Shown: positions 51,811 to 60,844, counted from the stretch's first letter. The stretch: 64,000 bases of DNA from an uncultured Clostridia bacterium (GCA_937896905.1 CALBOE010000006.1:124001-188000); one strand, 5' to 3'. Numbers and translations are program-made. Notes: generated from the letters alone by a model not told the origin.

Positions 51811-52557
51811 CTATAAAGTTAGGATTTCCACACCATCTTTTGTAATTAAAACGGTGTTTTCATAATGTGCGCTTGGTTTTCCGTCATAAGTTGAAACAGT
51901 CCAGTCGTTATCTTCCAAAAACACATCTTTTTTGCCCAAAGTTGACATTGGTTCGATTGCCAAGGTCATACCTTCTTGCAAAACAATTCCCGAATTGTAT
52001 TTGCCAAAATTTGGAACACAAGGGTCTTCGTGCAAATGCGTTCCAATCCCGTGCCCAGCAAGTTCTCTAACAACACCATAGCCCCTAGTTTCCAAGTAAA
52101 CTTGAATTTTGTGGCTTATGTGCCCTAACCGAGAGCCCGCTTTAATATCTTTGATGCCTTCAAAGAAGGATTCTTTGGTGGCCTCAATTAATTTTTGTTT
52201 TTCTAGTGAGATATTACCCACCGCAAATGTCCTTGCCGCATCACTATGATATCCCTCCCAGATAACGCCACAATCAATACTGATTATGTCGCCATCTTTC
52301 AAAGGTGTATCGTCACAGAATCCGTGTACAACTTCTGCATTTTTGCTTGCACAAATTGTGTATGGGAATCCCTCGTAATTTAGGAAGGAAGGTTTTGCGC
52401 CTTGGGAAATAATGTAGTTATAGGCCAAATCGTTAAGGCGCAAACTGGTTTGGCCAGGATAAATAGATTGCTCCAGCAATTCAAGAGTTTCTTTCAAAAT
52501 CTTTCCTGCTTTGCGCATTTTATCTATTTGTTCGTCGTTTTTAATAGAAATAGTCAT
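51811..52557 (-). CDS. map: methionine aminopeptidase type I
   Basis: Map removes the initiator Met. The 248-residue protein shows YNYIISQGAKPSFLNYEGFP, the metal ligands SIDCGVIWEGYHSDAARTF, the His in LAGHGIGTHLHEDPCVPNF, TLAIEPMSTLG and the late Glu in AHYENTVLI. It lies between adk and the KOW gene, as in Bacillus. Confidence 0.97.
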   Translation of the reverse strand: MTISIKNDEQIDKMRKAGKILKETLELLEQSIYPGQTSLRLNDLAYNYIISQGAKPSFLNYEGFPYTICASKNAEVVHGFCDDTPLKDGDIISIDCGVIWEGYHSDAARTFAVGNISLEKQKLIEATKESFFEGIKDIKAGSRLGHISHKIQVYLETRGYGVVRELAGHGIGTHLHEDPCVPNFGKYNSGIVLQEGMTLAIEPMSTLGKKDVFLEDNDWTVSTYDGKPSAHYENTVLITKDGVEILTL

Positions 52558-52559
52558 AA

Positions 52560-53192
52560 TTACCTTCTATTCTTTAAGCCCAAAACATCTTCAACTTGGT
52601 TAAAGGTTTGTTCTGCGCTGTTATTTGCATTAACATAAAACACTTTTGTTCTGTTTTTGAAATAATCAATAAGCGGAACAGTGTCGATATGATAACTTTT
52701 CATTTTGTTTTCTGTTGCTTCTTTTGTTGCATCACTTCTAATGTATAATTCGCCGGCACATTTGGGGCAGTTCCCGTTGTTGCCAACAAAATCTATATGT
52801 GTTATGCTTCCACATTGTTTGCACATTCTGCGCCCTAAGGCTCTGTGCATAACAACACCATCGTCCACTTCCAAAACAATAACCGCATCAATTTTTGTAA
52901 GGTTTTCCAAGGTTTTAGCTTGCACCAAATTCCTTGGATAGCCATCAAAAATTAAATTGTTGCTTTTGCAAGTGTTTAAATAGTTTTTTAAAACTTTAAT
53001 GGTTATTTCTTCTGGCACAAGCATACCTTGCTTTAAATAACCATCAATCACTTTTGCTTGAGCAGTGTTTTTTGCCGCTTCGTTTCGCAAAAGTTGACCA
53101 ATGGAAATTGCTTCAAACCCGTACTTTTGGTGCAGATTTTCGCCAAGTGTGCCCTTGCCACAATTAATTTGACCTAAAAGAATTATTTTCAC
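52560..53192 (-). CDS. adk: adenylate kinase with zinc lid
   Basis: Adk interconverts AMP, ADP and ATP. The 210-residue protein has GQINCGKGTLGENL (P-loop), SIGQLLRNEA, FDGYPRNLVQAKTL and a lid with CKQCGS and CPKCAG, giving a four-Cys zinc site. The P-loop reads GQINCGKGT rather than the usual GxPGAGKGT, a mild oddity. It is the usual partner downstream of secY. Confidence 0.95.
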   Translation of the reverse strand: MKIILLGQINCGKGTLGENLHQKYGFEAISIGQLLRNEAAKNTAQAKVIDGYLKQGMLVPEEITIKVLKNYLNTCKSNNLIFDGYPRNLVQAKTLENLTKIDAVIVLEVDDGVVMHRALGRRMCKQCGSITHIDFVGNNGNCPKCAGELYIRSDATKEATENKMKSYHIDTVPLIDYFKNRTKVFYVNANNSAEQTFNQVEDVLGLKNRR

Positions 53193-53226
53193 ATTTCCCC
53201 CAAATTGAGCGATTAAACATTAAGTT

Positions 53227-54537
53227 TTACTTTAAAAAGCCACGATAGTTGCGCATCATCATTTGAGCTTCTAGTTGCTTGTTAAATTCAAGCGCCGTTG
53301 AAACAACAATCAGCATACCAGTTGCACTAAACGCACCGGTAATTCCACCTGCACCAATAGCGGTAAACACAATTGTTGGAATTAAAGCCATAAACGCAAG
53401 GAATAATGCACCAAATAAGGTAATTTTTTTGTTAATGCCACCCAAATATTGAGCGGTTGGTTTGCCAGGACGAATGCCAGGAATGAAACCACCATTTTGT
53501 TGAATTTGACGGCTAATTTCTTCTGTGTCGAAACTCATCATCATCCAGAAATAAGCAAACGCCAAAATTAATAGCGACATAACAATTGCATAAACCCAAC
53601 TTCCAGTGCCAAGCCATTTGTTCCACCAGCCAATAAAGCCACCGGTAACATTAGGCCAGAAAATACTGAAAAGCATTTGTGGGAATGAAAGCAATGTGCT
53701 AGCGAAAATGATTGGCATAACACCATTTGCATTAACCCTAATTGGAATGTAGGTAGATTGACCACCATACATTTTTCTGCCTTTAACTTGTTTTGCATAT
53801 TGAACACCAACTTTTCTTTCGCCGCCGTCAACGAAAACAACAAGGGCGAAAATTGCAATTAATGTTACAGCAAACAAAACTAATTGCCAAATAGCAGTAG
53901 CGTTAACTTTACCGTTAACAACAATGTCTTGGAAGTTGCCCCAAATTGCAGAACCAGCACTTGACAAAATACCAACGAAAATTAAAAGTGACATACCATT
54001 GCCAATTCCAATTTCGGTAATTTTTTCACCAAGCCAAACTGTGAACATTGCGCCAGCAACAAGCATAGTAACCACAAAGGCATAGAAAAGGAATTCTTTT
54101 CCGCCAAACACGGTTAAATCGGCATAATCAGAAGCGCCAAAGCCAACTGCAATACCAATAGCTTGAGCCAAAGCTATAACCAATGCTGCAATTTTGGTGT
54201 ATAAGCTAATTTTTTTTCTGCCATCTGCGCCACCTTCCTTGGTTAGACGTTGCCAACTAGGAATAACTGCAGAAAGCAATTGAATAATAATAGATGCGGT
54301 AATATATGGCGAAACACCCAATGCCAAGAATGAACCTTGGCTTAAAGCGCCACCACTAACCGAAGAAAGCAAACCCAAGAAAGTGTTACCTTCCACGTTT
54401 GCCCCGAATGCCTCACTGTCGATACCAGGAATTGGCAACCAGCAGCCAAGGCGATAAATAAAGAGCAGAACCAAAGTTAAAATTAACTTATTCCTAACCT
54501 CTTTAATTTTAAATGCGTCAGTTAATGTTTTAAACAT
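53227..54537 (-). CDS. secY: protein translocase SecY
   Basis: SecY is the channel of the general secretion system. The 436-residue protein has ten membrane helices, with RLGCWLPIPGID in the first loop, ALGVSPYITASIIIQLL and GIRPGKPTAQYL in conserved loops. Its ATG overlaps the rplO stop (TAATG). SecG is encoded 17 kb away. Confidence 0.97.
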   Translation of the reverse strand: MFKTLTDAFKIKEVRNKLILTLVLLFIYRLGCWLPIPGIDSEAFGANVEGNTFLGLLSSVSGGALSQGSFLALGVSPYITASIIIQLLSAVIPSWQRLTKEGGADGRKKISLYTKIAALVIALAQAIGIAVGFGASDYADLTVFGGKEFLFYAFVVTMLVAGAMFTVWLGEKITEIGIGNGMSLLIFVGILSSAGSAIWGNFQDIVVNGKVNATAIWQLVLFAVTLIAIFALVVFVDGGERKVGVQYAKQVKGRKMYGGQSTYIPIRVNANGVMPIIFASTLLSFPQMLFSIFWPNVTGGFIGWWNKWLGTGSWVYAIVMSLLILAFAYFWMMMSFDTEEISRQIQQNGGFIPGIRPGKPTAQYLGGINKKITLFGALFLAFMALIPTIVFTAIGAGGITGAFSATGMLIVVSTALEFNKQLEAQMMMRNYRGFLK

Positions 54538-54983
54538 TATACCTCCTCTACACTGCCACCTTGTGCTAAAATTTTATCTTTTGCTGAAGTTGTAAACTTG
54601 TTAGCAACAACTTTCAATGCAACGCTTAATTCTCCATTGCCAAGAACTTTAACGCCATCTTTTTCAATTTTTGAAAGGATGCCGCTTTCTAATAATTTAA
54701 CTGCATCAACTTCTGTGTTAGCTTCAAAAACGTTAAGTTGAGCAACGTTAACAATGCTGTAAACCTTTTTAAATTTAGCATTGCTGAAGCCCTTAGAAGG
54801 CAATCTTCTGTACAAAGGGTTTTGTCCACCTTCAAATCCTGGGCGAACACCGCCGCCAGAACGAGCGTTTTGTCCTTTATGACCTTTACCAGAAGTTTTA
54901 CCTATACCACTACCGATACCACGACCAAGCCTCTTTTTGCTTTGGCGGGCACCTTCTGCGTTTCTTAATTCGTGTATATACAT
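54537..54983 (-). CDS. rplO: ribosomal protein L15
   Basis: L15 is a 50S protein near the peptidyl transferase region. The 148-residue protein has the Gly/Arg-rich start (KRLGRGIGSGIGKTSGKGHKGQNAR), GGQNPLYRRLPSKGF and the C-terminal KILAQGGSVEEV. It is the last gene before secY in the spc operon. Confidence 0.97.
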   Translation of the reverse strand: MYIHELRNAEGARQSKKRLGRGIGSGIGKTSGKGHKGQNARSGGGVRPGFEGGQNPLYRRLPSKGFSNAKFKKVYSIVNVAQLNVFEANTEVDAVKLLESGILSKIEKDGVKVLGNGELSVALKVVANKFTTSAKDKILAQGGSVEEV

Positions 54984-54994
54984 AATCTCTCCTT

Positions 54995-55192
54995 CTACGC
55001 TTCTTCTTCCACTTTTAATAAGTGTTTAACTTTGAAGATGCTTCCTCTAATACAATCGTTGTCTGGAAGAACTCTAGTTTGACCAAGTTTTTTAAAGCCT
55101 AAAGCTTCAACAATTTTAGATTGACGTTTGTCAAAACCAATTGCACTTTTAACTAAAGTAACTTTAATTGTTTTTTGTTGTTTCTTTGCCAT
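54995..55192 (-). CDS. rpmD: ribosomal protein L30
   Basis: L30 is a small 50S protein. The 65-residue product has TIKVTLVKSAIGFDKRQSKIVEALGFKKL then VLPDNDCIRGSIFKVKHLLKVEE, the short bacterial L30 pattern. It lies between rpsE and rplO as usual. Confidence 0.95.
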   Translation of the reverse strand: MAKKQQKTIKVTLVKSAIGFDKRQSKIVEALGFKKLGQTRVLPDNDCIRGSIFKVKHLLKVEEEA

Positions 55193-55200
55193 AATTCCTC

Positions 55201-55722
55201 CTAAATTTCTTCAACAGATTTACCACGAAGCATAGCAACTTGTTCAATAGTTCTTAAGTTTTTAAGTCCATTTAAAGTTGCTCTAACAACGTTAATTTTG
55301 TCTGTTGAGCCGTAGATTTTAGCAGTAATATCTCTATAACCTGCCATTTCAAAAACAGTACGTGCTGCACCACCAGCAATCAAACCACTACCTGGTTTAG
55401 CTGGAATCATTTTAACACTTGTTTTTGCAAACTTACCAATTGTTTCGTGTGGAAGTGTGCCATTAATAACTGGAACATTAATTAAAGATTTTTTAGCAGT
55501 TTTTGTTGCTTTTTCAATAGCTGCTGGAACTTCTGCTGCTTTAGCAACTCCCATTCCAACTCTGCCTTTCTTATCTCCCACAACCACAAGAGCAGAAAAA
55601 CGCATTGTACGTCCACCCTTAACAACTTTTGTTACACGGCGAACAGCAAGCATTTTCTTGTCAAATTCGTCTTTAACTTCTTCTCTTGGTTTTCTAAATT
55701 CTCTTTTTTGTTGTTGTGCCAT
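55201..55722 (-). CDS. rpsE: ribosomal protein S5
   Basis: S5 helps accuracy at the decoding centre. The 173-residue protein has KEFDKKMLAVRRVTKVVKGGRTMRFSAL-type start (VRRVTKVVKGGRTMRFS), GDKKGRVGMGVAKAAEVPAAI, NGTLPHETIGKF and PAKPGSGLIAGGAARTVFEMAG. Length is normal. Confidence 0.97.
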   Translation of the reverse strand: MAQQQKREFRKPREEVKDEFDKKMLAVRRVTKVVKGGRTMRFSALVVVGDKKGRVGMGVAKAAEVPAAIEKATKTAKKSLINVPVINGTLPHETIGKFAKTSVKMIPAKPGSGLIAGGAARTVFEMAGYRDITAKIYGSTDKINVVRATLNGLKNLRTIEQVAMLRGKSVEEI

Positions 55723-55731
55723 AATCTCTCC

Positions 55732-56100
55732 TTAAAATTCCAAGCCTGCGGCTCTTGCACCGTCAGCAAGTTCTTTAACTCTGCCAGTGTAAAGGTATCC
55801 ACCTCTATCGAAAACAACAGTGGTAATTTTCTTTTTCTTGGCAAGTTTTGCGATTTGTTCGCCAACATATTTTGCTTGTTCTTTGTTTGTTAAACCTTTA
55901 ACTTTTGCTTGAACGTCTTTTTGAGTTGTGTTACAAGCAACTAAGGTTACACCCTTAGAGTCGTCAATAATTTGTGCATAGATGTGATTTAAACTTCTGT
56001 AAACACAAAGACGTGGGCGTTGTGTAGTACCAGCCAAGTTATGACGAAGTCTAACATGGCGTTTAACACGTTGTTCATTTTTATTGATTTTGTTAATCAT
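55732..56100 (-). CDS. rplR: ribosomal protein L18
   Basis: L18 binds 5S rRNA. The 122-residue protein shows VKRHVRLRHNLAGTTQRPRL, VYRSLNHIYAQIIDDSKG, VGEQIAKLAKKKKI and the C-terminal DRGGYLYTGRVKELADGARAAGLEF. It lies between rplF and rpsE. Confidence 0.97.
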   Translation of the reverse strand: MINKINKNEQRVKRHVRLRHNLAGTTQRPRLCVYRSLNHIYAQIIDDSKGVTLVACNTTQKDVQAKVKGLTNKEQAKYVGEQIAKLAKKKKITTVVFDRGGYLYTGRVKELADGARAAGLEF

Positions 56101-56111
56101 AACTTAACCTC

Positions 56112-56657
56112 CTACTTTTTCTTACCGGCAGATTTGCCTGGTTTTAAAATTACTGGATCGCTTGTGTAACGAATTCCATAACCGTGATAAGGTTCAATTG
56201 GGCGGAACGCTTTAATTTTTGCAGCGTATGCACCAACCATTTGCTTATCTGCACCACAAACTAAAATTGTGTTGTTATCTGGAACTTCAAAAGTGATTCC
56301 GTCTGCTTCTTCAATTTCAACTGGGTGGCTTAAACCTAAGTTCATAACAAGTTTTTTGCCTTGTTTGTTAAGTTTGTAACCAACACCTTTAACTGAAAGT
56401 GATTTCTTAAAGCCATCTTTAACACCAACAACCATATTGTTGATTAATTGACGATATAATCCTTGTTTAGCGTTTGAATCTTTAGATTCATCTTTTCTTG
56501 AAACAATAACAGTGTTTTCAACAACTTCAACGCCAACGTTAGCAGAAAAATCTTGAGTAAGGGTGGCTTTAGGGCCTTTAACTGTTACAACGTTGTTAGC
56601 AACTTCAACAGTAACGCCCGCTGGGATTGAGATAGGTAATTTTCCAATTCTAGACAT
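56112..56657 (-). CDS. rplF: ribosomal protein L6
   Basis: L6 lies near the factor-binding site of the 50S subunit. The 181-residue protein opens MSRIGKLPISIPAGV and has GVGYKLNKQGKKLVMNLGLSHPV and the C-terminal YHGYGIRYTSDPVILKPGKSA. Length is normal. Confidence 0.97.
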   Translation of the reverse strand: MSRIGKLPISIPAGVTVEVANNVVTVKGPKATLTQDFSANVGVEVVENTVIVSRKDESKDSNAKQGLYRQLINNMVVGVKDGFKKSLSVKGVGYKLNKQGKKLVMNLGLSHPVEIEEADGITFEVPDNNTILVCGADKQMVGAYAAKIKAFRPIEPYHGYGIRYTSDPVILKPGKSAGKKK

Positions 56658-56667
56658 TTTCTACCTC

Positions 56668-57066
56668 CTACCATACATAGGCCAGCACTTCGCCGCCTAC
56701 GTTTAATTTTCTTGCATTTTTATCTGTAATAATGCCTTTGCTTGTTGAAATAATAGCAATACCTAAACCGTTAAGAACCTTTGGAAGTTGGTCTGCGTTT
56801 GCATAAATTCTTAAACCTGGTTTGCTAATTCTCTTTAACCCTTGAATAACTTTTTCGCCATTAGGGCCATATTTAAGAGCTACTTCAATCATTTTAATTC
56901 CGTCAACTTCAGCCATCTTGTAATCAACAATAAAACCTTCATTTTTCAAGATTTCAGCGATTGCAAGCTTGGTTTTAGATTGAGGAACTAGAACAGTTGA
57001 ATGTTTATTAGAGTTCGCATTACGAATTCTAGTAAGCATATCTGCGATTGGGTCTATAGTTAACAT
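56668..57066 (-). CDS. rpsH: ribosomal protein S8
   Basis: S8 is an early assembly protein of the 30S subunit. The 132-residue protein shows DPIADMLTRIRNANSNKHSTV, GPNGEKVIQGLKRISKPGLRIYA and the C-terminal GIAIISTSKGIITDKNARK then GGEVLAYVW. In many bacteria S8 represses the spc operon; no S8-binding mimic was looked for here. Confidence 0.97.
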   Translation of the reverse strand: MLTIDPIADMLTRIRNANSNKHSTVLVPQSKTKLAIAEILKNEGFIVDYKMAEVDGIKMIEVALKYGPNGEKVIQGLKRISKPGLRIYANADQLPKVLNGLGIAIISTSKGIITDKNARKLNVGGEVLAYVW

Positions 57067-57078
57067 AATTTTCTCCTT

Positions 57079-57264
57079 TTACCAACTTGCTTTCTTAACA
57101 CCTGGGATTTCACCCTTTTGTGCTAAATTTCTAAAACAAATTCTGCAAATTCCATACTTTTTCAAAACGGCGTGTGGACGACCGCAAATAGAGCATCTTG
57201 TGTATTCACGAGTTGCGAATTTTTGTTGTTTCTGTTGTTTATTTATCATTGCTTTTCTTGCCAT
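57079..57264 (-). CDS. rpsN: ribosomal protein S14, zinc form
   Basis: The 61-residue protein is the short, zinc-binding type of S14 (CSICGRPHAVLKKYGICRICFR), in which two CxxC pairs bind zinc. This form is standard in Firmicutes. It sits between rplE and rpsH. Confidence 0.97.
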   Translation of the reverse strand: MARKAMINKQQKQQKFATREYTRCSICGRPHAVLKKYGICRICFRNLAQKGEIPGVKKASW

Positions 57265-57273
57265 AATCCACTC

Positions 57274-57831
57274 CTACTTTGACCTTCTAAATGGAACGCC
57301 CATCAACTTTAACAATTCAAGTGCTTCTTCGTTAGATTTAGCAGTTGTGATGAACATAATGTCGAAACCACGAACTGCATCAATTTTATCGTAAACGATT
57401 TCTGGGAAAATAATTTGTTCCTTAACACCAAAACTGTAGTTGCCACGACCATCGAATGATTTTGTGTTCAAACCTTGGAAGTCACGAACTCTTGGTAAAG
57501 CCACAGAAATTAATCTGTCGAAGAATTCATACATTCTTTCGCCACGAAGTGTAACTTTTGCACCAATTTTTTGACCTTGACGAAGTTTGAAGTTTGCAAC
57601 TGATTTTTTAGCAGTTGTAACAACAGCTTTTTGCCCAGCAATTAATGATAATTCTTCAACAGCTGTGTTAAAACTTTTTGCGTTGTCTTTTTCTTTACCT
57701 AAACGAAGGCTAAGAACGATTTTATCAATTTTAGGAATTTCCATTACGTTTTTGTAACCGAATTTTTCCTTTAAAGCGTTTCTAACAACTTCGTTATAGT
57801 GTGCATGACGCCTATTAATAACTTTTTCCAT
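57274..57831 (-). CDS. rplE: ribosomal protein L5
   Basis: L5 binds 5S rRNA and contacts the P-site tRNA. The 185-residue protein has YNEVVRNALKEKFGYKNVMEIP, KSVANFKLRQGQKIGAKVTLRG and FGVKEQIIFPEI followed by GFDIMFITTAKSNEEALELL. Length is normal. Confidence 0.97.
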   Translation of the reverse strand: MEKVINRRHAHYNEVVRNALKEKFGYKNVMEIPKIDKIVLSLRLGKEKDNAKSFNTAVEELSLIAGQKAVVTTAKKSVANFKLRQGQKIGAKVTLRGERMYEFFDRLISVALPRVRDFQGLNTKSFDGRGNYSFGVKEQIIFPEIVYDKIDAVRGFDIMFITTAKSNEEALELLKLMGVPFRRSK

Positions 57832-57844
57832 CTGTCATACTCCT

Positions 57845-58198
57845 TTATGCTTTCTTGCTGTTTTTAACAGCTTTTTTTGCTACGACGTCTAAACTAGCGT
57901 TACATTTTTTGCAAACGCGAACATTTTTTCCGTCTACTGTGCTGTGAGCAACTCTTGTTGCTTTTTTGCACACTGGGCAAACAACTTGAACGTTAGACAC
58001 ATCAACTGCGCCTTCAGTTTTAATAATTCCGCCCTTATCGTCTTTGTTTCTTGGTTTTTTGTGGTGAGATTGAATGTTAACACCAGCAACTTTAACTTTG
58101 CCTTCTGTTCTGTTAAGTTCAAGCACTTCACCGGTTTTCCCAGCATCTTTGCCAGTTATAACCAAAACATTATCGCCTTTTTTAACGCTTAATTTCAT
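57845..58198 (-). CDS. rplX: ribosomal protein L24 with extra zinc ribbon
   Basis: L24 is a 50S assembly initiator. The 117-residue protein opens KLSVKKGDNVLVITGKDAGKTGEV (KOW domain), has HHKKPRNKDDKGGII and a C-terminal four-Cys ribbon (CPVCKK and CKKCNA), seen in many bacterial L24. The ATG at 58198 follows GGAGG by 6 nt; a TTG 6 nt upstream overlaps the site. Confidence 0.96.
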   Translation of the reverse strand: MKLSVKKGDNVLVITGKDAGKTGEVLELNRTEGKVKVAGVNIQSHHKKPRNKDDKGGIIKTEGAVDVSNVQVVCPVCKKATRVAHSTVDGKNVRVCKKCNASLDVVAKKAVKNSKKA

Positions 58199-58208
58199 AT
58201 TCAACCTC

Positions 58209-58577
58209 CTATAACACTTCCGGTGCTAGGGAAATAATTTGAGTAAATCCTTTCGCACGAAGTTCTCTTGCAATAGGCCCGAAAACACGAGTTCCTCTTG
58301 GAGCTTTTTGTTTGTCGATAATAACAGCTGCGTTTTCGTCAAATTTAATAGAAGTTCCGTCTGCACGTTGAACACCTTTCTTTGAACGAACAATAACTGC
58401 CATAACAACGTCGCCCTTTTTAACTTTGCCAACTGGGTCTGCTTTTTTAACAGAGGCAACAATGACATCGCCAATGTTAGCAAATTTTCTAACCGAACCG
58501 CCCAAACAACGAATGCACATAATTTTTTTAGCACCAGAGTTGTCTGCAACGCTCAATGTTGATAATGGTTGTATCAT
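58209..58577 (-). CDS. rplN: ribosomal protein L14
   Basis: L14 forms an intersubunit bridge. The 122-residue protein opens MIQPLSTLSVADNSGAKKIMC and has GDVVMAVIVRSKKG, GTSIKFDENAAVII and the C-terminal RELRAKGFTQIISLAPEVL. Length is normal. Confidence 0.97.
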   Translation of the reverse strand: MIQPLSTLSVADNSGAKKIMCIRCLGGSVRKFANIGDVIVASVKKADPVGKVKKGDVVMAVIVRSKKGVQRADGTSIKFDENAAVIIDKQKAPRGTRVFGPIARELRAKGFTQIISLAPEVL

Positions 58578-58586
58578 CTTGTCCTC

Positions 58587-58847
58587 CTACTTAGCTCTTT
58601 CAACGATTGTTAGAAGACGGAAGTATTTATCCTTGCTTAATGGGCGAGTTTCAATAATTGTAACGGTATCTCCCATTTTTGCTTCGTTCTTTTCATCGTG
58701 AGCTTTATATTTTTTTGTGTATGTCATATACTTTTTGTATATAGGGTGTTTTTTCTTGCTGGTTACCAAAACAGTAATAGTTTTGTCCATTTTATCAGAA
58801 ACAACGACACCTTGAATTGTCTTGTGGTTTGCTTGTTTTACTTCCAT
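58587..58847 (-). CDS. rpsQ: ribosomal protein S17
   Basis: S17 is an early 30S assembly protein. The 86-residue OB-fold protein has VVSDKMDKTITVLVTSKKKHP, KKYKAHDEKNEAKMGDTV and IIETRPLSKDKYFRL. It follows rpmC by 3 nt. Confidence 0.96.
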   Translation of the reverse strand: MEVKQANHKTIQGVVVSDKMDKTITVLVTSKKKHPIYKKYMTYTKKYKAHDEKNEAKMGDTVTIIETRPLSKDKYFRLLTIVERAK

Positions 58848-58850
58848 ATA

Positions 58851-59051
58851 TTACTCCTTTGCTCCAGCAATTTTCTTTTCATTAAGGGCTGTTTTAACCC
58901 TAGCGATATTCTTTTTAACAATTCTAATTCTTGAAGTGTCAGCAAGTTGGCCAACCTTGTTTTGGAAAGTTAAATTGAAAAGTTCGCTTCTAAGTTTGCT
59001 TTCTTCTGCTGAAAGTTCTTGAATAGTTAAATCTTTATAATTATTCTTCAT
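58851..59051 (-). CDS. rpmC: ribosomal protein L29
   Basis: L29 lies at the tunnel exit. The 66-residue helical protein has MKNNYKDLTIQELSAEESKL, ELFNLTFQNKVGQLADTSRI and a C-terminal RVKTALNEKKIAGAKE. The ATG at 59051 follows GGCGGTG, which lies inside the end of rplP, so the genes overlap by 11 nt; an in-frame GTG 9 nt upstream is part of the same site. Confidence 0.94.
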   Translation of the reverse strand: MKNNYKDLTIQELSAEESKLRSELFNLTFQNKVGQLADTSRIRIVKKNIARVKTALNEKKIAGAKE

Positions 59052-59472
59052 TGTTTTCACCGCCTTTTTCCTTACGAACTATTTTAGTTTTGCAAGGAAG
59101 TTTGTGAGAAGCTAGTCTTAATGCTTCTAAGCAAATTTCTTCGCTTGGACCGCTAACTTCCATAATAACTCTGTCACGTTTAACAACTGCAACGTGTCCA
59201 ACTTGAGCACCTTTACCACTACCCATACGTGTATCGGCAGGTTTTTTAGTAATAGGCTTGTGTGGGAAAACTTTAATCCAAACCTTACCACCACGTCTCA
59301 TATATCTATTAATAGCAACACGTGCTGCTTCAATTTGGTTTGCAGTCATCCAACAAGGTTCTGTAGCTTGTAAGCCGTAATCGCCGTAGCAAACTGTGTT
59401 ACCACGAGTTGCACGTCCTGTCATACGACCACGGAATTGCTTTCTTCTTTTTTCTCTTTTAGGCATTAACAT
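59041..59472 (-). CDS. rplP: ribosomal protein L16
   Basis: L16 positions A-site tRNA in the 50S subunit. The 143-residue protein has MLMPKREKRRKQFRGRMTGRA, GDYGLQATEPCWMTANQIEAAR, WIKVFPHKPITKKPADTRMG and GKGAQVGHVAVV. The ATG at 59472 follows GGAG; the frame is open 87 nt further up within rpsC, but those residues are unlike L16. Confidence 0.97.
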   Translation of the reverse strand: MLMPKREKRRKQFRGRMTGRATRGNTVCYGDYGLQATEPCWMTANQIEAARVAINRYMRRGGKVWIKVFPHKPITKKPADTRMGSGKGAQVGHVAVVKRDRVIMEVSGPSEEICLEALRLASHKLPCKTKIVRKEKGGENNEE

Positions 59473-59473
59473 A

Positions 59474-60151
59474 TTAGTTTTCTCCTTTCTTGTGGTTTTG
59501 AACTGAACTTTGAGAAACTTTGCCCAAAATTTCGCCTTTATAAATCCAAACTTTAACACCTAAAACACCAAATGTTGTGTGTGCTTCTGTGCAAGCATAG
59601 TCTATATTCGCTCTAATTGTGTGAAGTGGAAGAGAGCCTTCGTGGTAGTGTTCGCTTCTAGCAATTTCAGCACCGTCAAGACGTCCTGAAACCATAGTTT
59701 TAACACCCATTGCACCAGCGCGCATAACTCTTTGCATTGCACTCTTCATAACACGTCTGAATTGAGCACGTTTTTCAAGTTGTGCAGCAATGCTTTCTGC
59801 CACTAATTTAGCGTCAAGGTCAACATTTTTAACTTCAACAATGTTAACATTAACTTTTTTGGCTTGGCTTAATTTCTCAATATCTTTCTTTAATTGTTCA
59901 ACTCCAGCACCCTTTTGACCAATCAAAACACCTGGTTTTCCAGTTGCGATTGAAACGGTAACACTGTCGTTAGTTCTTTCAATTAAAACATTAGAAATTG
60001 CTGAATTTTTGTGTTCGTTAAGGATATATTTACGGATTACATTATCTTCCTTAATGTTTTTAGCAATGTCTTGCTTGTTTGCGTACCAAAAAGAATTCCA
60101 TGTCTTATTGATACCAAGTCTCATTCCATTTGGATTAACTTTTTGTCCCAT
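59474..60151 (-). CDS. rpsC: ribosomal protein S3
   Basis: S3 lies at the mRNA entry and helps unwind mRNA. The 225-residue protein has MGQKVNPNGMRLGINKTWNS, a KH-type RNA-binding region (TGKPGVLIGQKGAGVEQLKKD) and the C-terminal MVSGRLDGAEIARSEHYHEG, TIRANIDYACTEAHTTFGVL and KVWIYKGE. Length is normal. Confidence 0.97.
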   Translation of the reverse strand: MGQKVNPNGMRLGINKTWNSFWYANKQDIAKNIKEDNVIRKYILNEHKNSAISNVLIERTNDSVTVSIATGKPGVLIGQKGAGVEQLKKDIEKLSQAKKVNVNIVEVKNVDLDAKLVAESIAAQLEKRAQFRRVMKSAMQRVMRAGAMGVKTMVSGRLDGAEIARSEHYHEGSLPLHTIRANIDYACTEAHTTFGVLGVKVWIYKGEILGKVSQSSVQNHKKGEN

Positions 60152-60155
60152 AATT

Positions 60156-60548
60156 CTACTCCTTTACGTCTAGCACAACTTTAATGTGGCTAGTTCTTGT
60201 AACAATTCTATCTGCGCCATGTGCACGACCACGGAAGTAAACTTTGTTTACTCTTGTTGGTCCTTGGCCTAAAATAACTTCTGCCAAGAATAAGTCGTGA
60301 ACATTAAGCCCTTTATTGTGTTCTGCATTAGCACCAGCAGATTTAACAACCTTTAAAAGGATTGCTGCTGCATCGTGTGGCATATTGCTTAAAATTGCAA
60401 CTGCATCATCGTAACTTTTACCTCTAACTTGGTCTATAACAATTTTAGCCTTTGTTGGTGAAAGTCTTACGAAGCGAACGCTAGCATAAGGGCGAGTGTC
60501 TTTATTTGCTTGTATTTTTGCTGATTTTTCTCTAATTCTTTTTGCCAT
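60156..60548 (-). CDS. rplV: ribosomal protein L22
   Basis: L22 lines the exit tunnel. The 130-residue protein has RFVRLSPTKAKIVIDQVRGK, LLKVVKSAGANAEHNKGLN and VYFRGRAHGADRIVTRTSHIKVVL. Length is normal (it has a longer N-terminal basic stretch). It lies between rpsS and rpsC. Confidence 0.97.
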   Translation of the reverse strand: MAKRIREKSAKIQANKDTRPYASVRFVRLSPTKAKIVIDQVRGKSYDDAVAILSNMPHDAAAILLKVVKSAGANAEHNKGLNVHDLFLAEVILGQGPTRVNKVYFRGRAHGADRIVTRTSHIKVVLDVKE

Positions 60549-60557
60549 AATTCACTC

Positions 60558-60836
60558 CTATTTTTTCTTCTTAACTTCTTTTTGTTTGTGACCTTTAAAG
60601 GTTCTAGTTGGAGCAAATTCGCCCAACTTGTGCCCTACCATATCGACAGTACAGTAAACAGGGATATGTTTTTTACCATTGTGAACAGCAATTGTGTGGC
60701 CAACGAATTCTGGGTAAATTGTGCTCGATCTAGACCAAGTTTTAAGAGCTTTCTTTTCGCCCTTTTCGTTCATTTCTTGAACTCTTGCCATTAATTTTGC
60801 TTCAACGAATGGTTGTTTCTTTAAACTTCTACTCAT
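60558..60836 (-). CDS. rpsS: ribosomal protein S19
   Basis: S19 is in the 30S head. The 92-residue protein opens MSRSLKKQPFVEAKLMARVQ and has WSRSSTIYPEFVGHTIAVHNGKKH, HKLGEFAPTRTFKGH and a Lys-rich end. It lies between rplB and rplV. Confidence 0.97.
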   Translation of the reverse strand: MSRSLKKQPFVEAKLMARVQEMNEKGEKKALKTWSRSSTIYPEFVGHTIAVHNGKKHIPVYCTVDMVGHKLGEFAPTRTFKGHKQKEVKKKK

Positions 60837-60844
60837 AACAACTC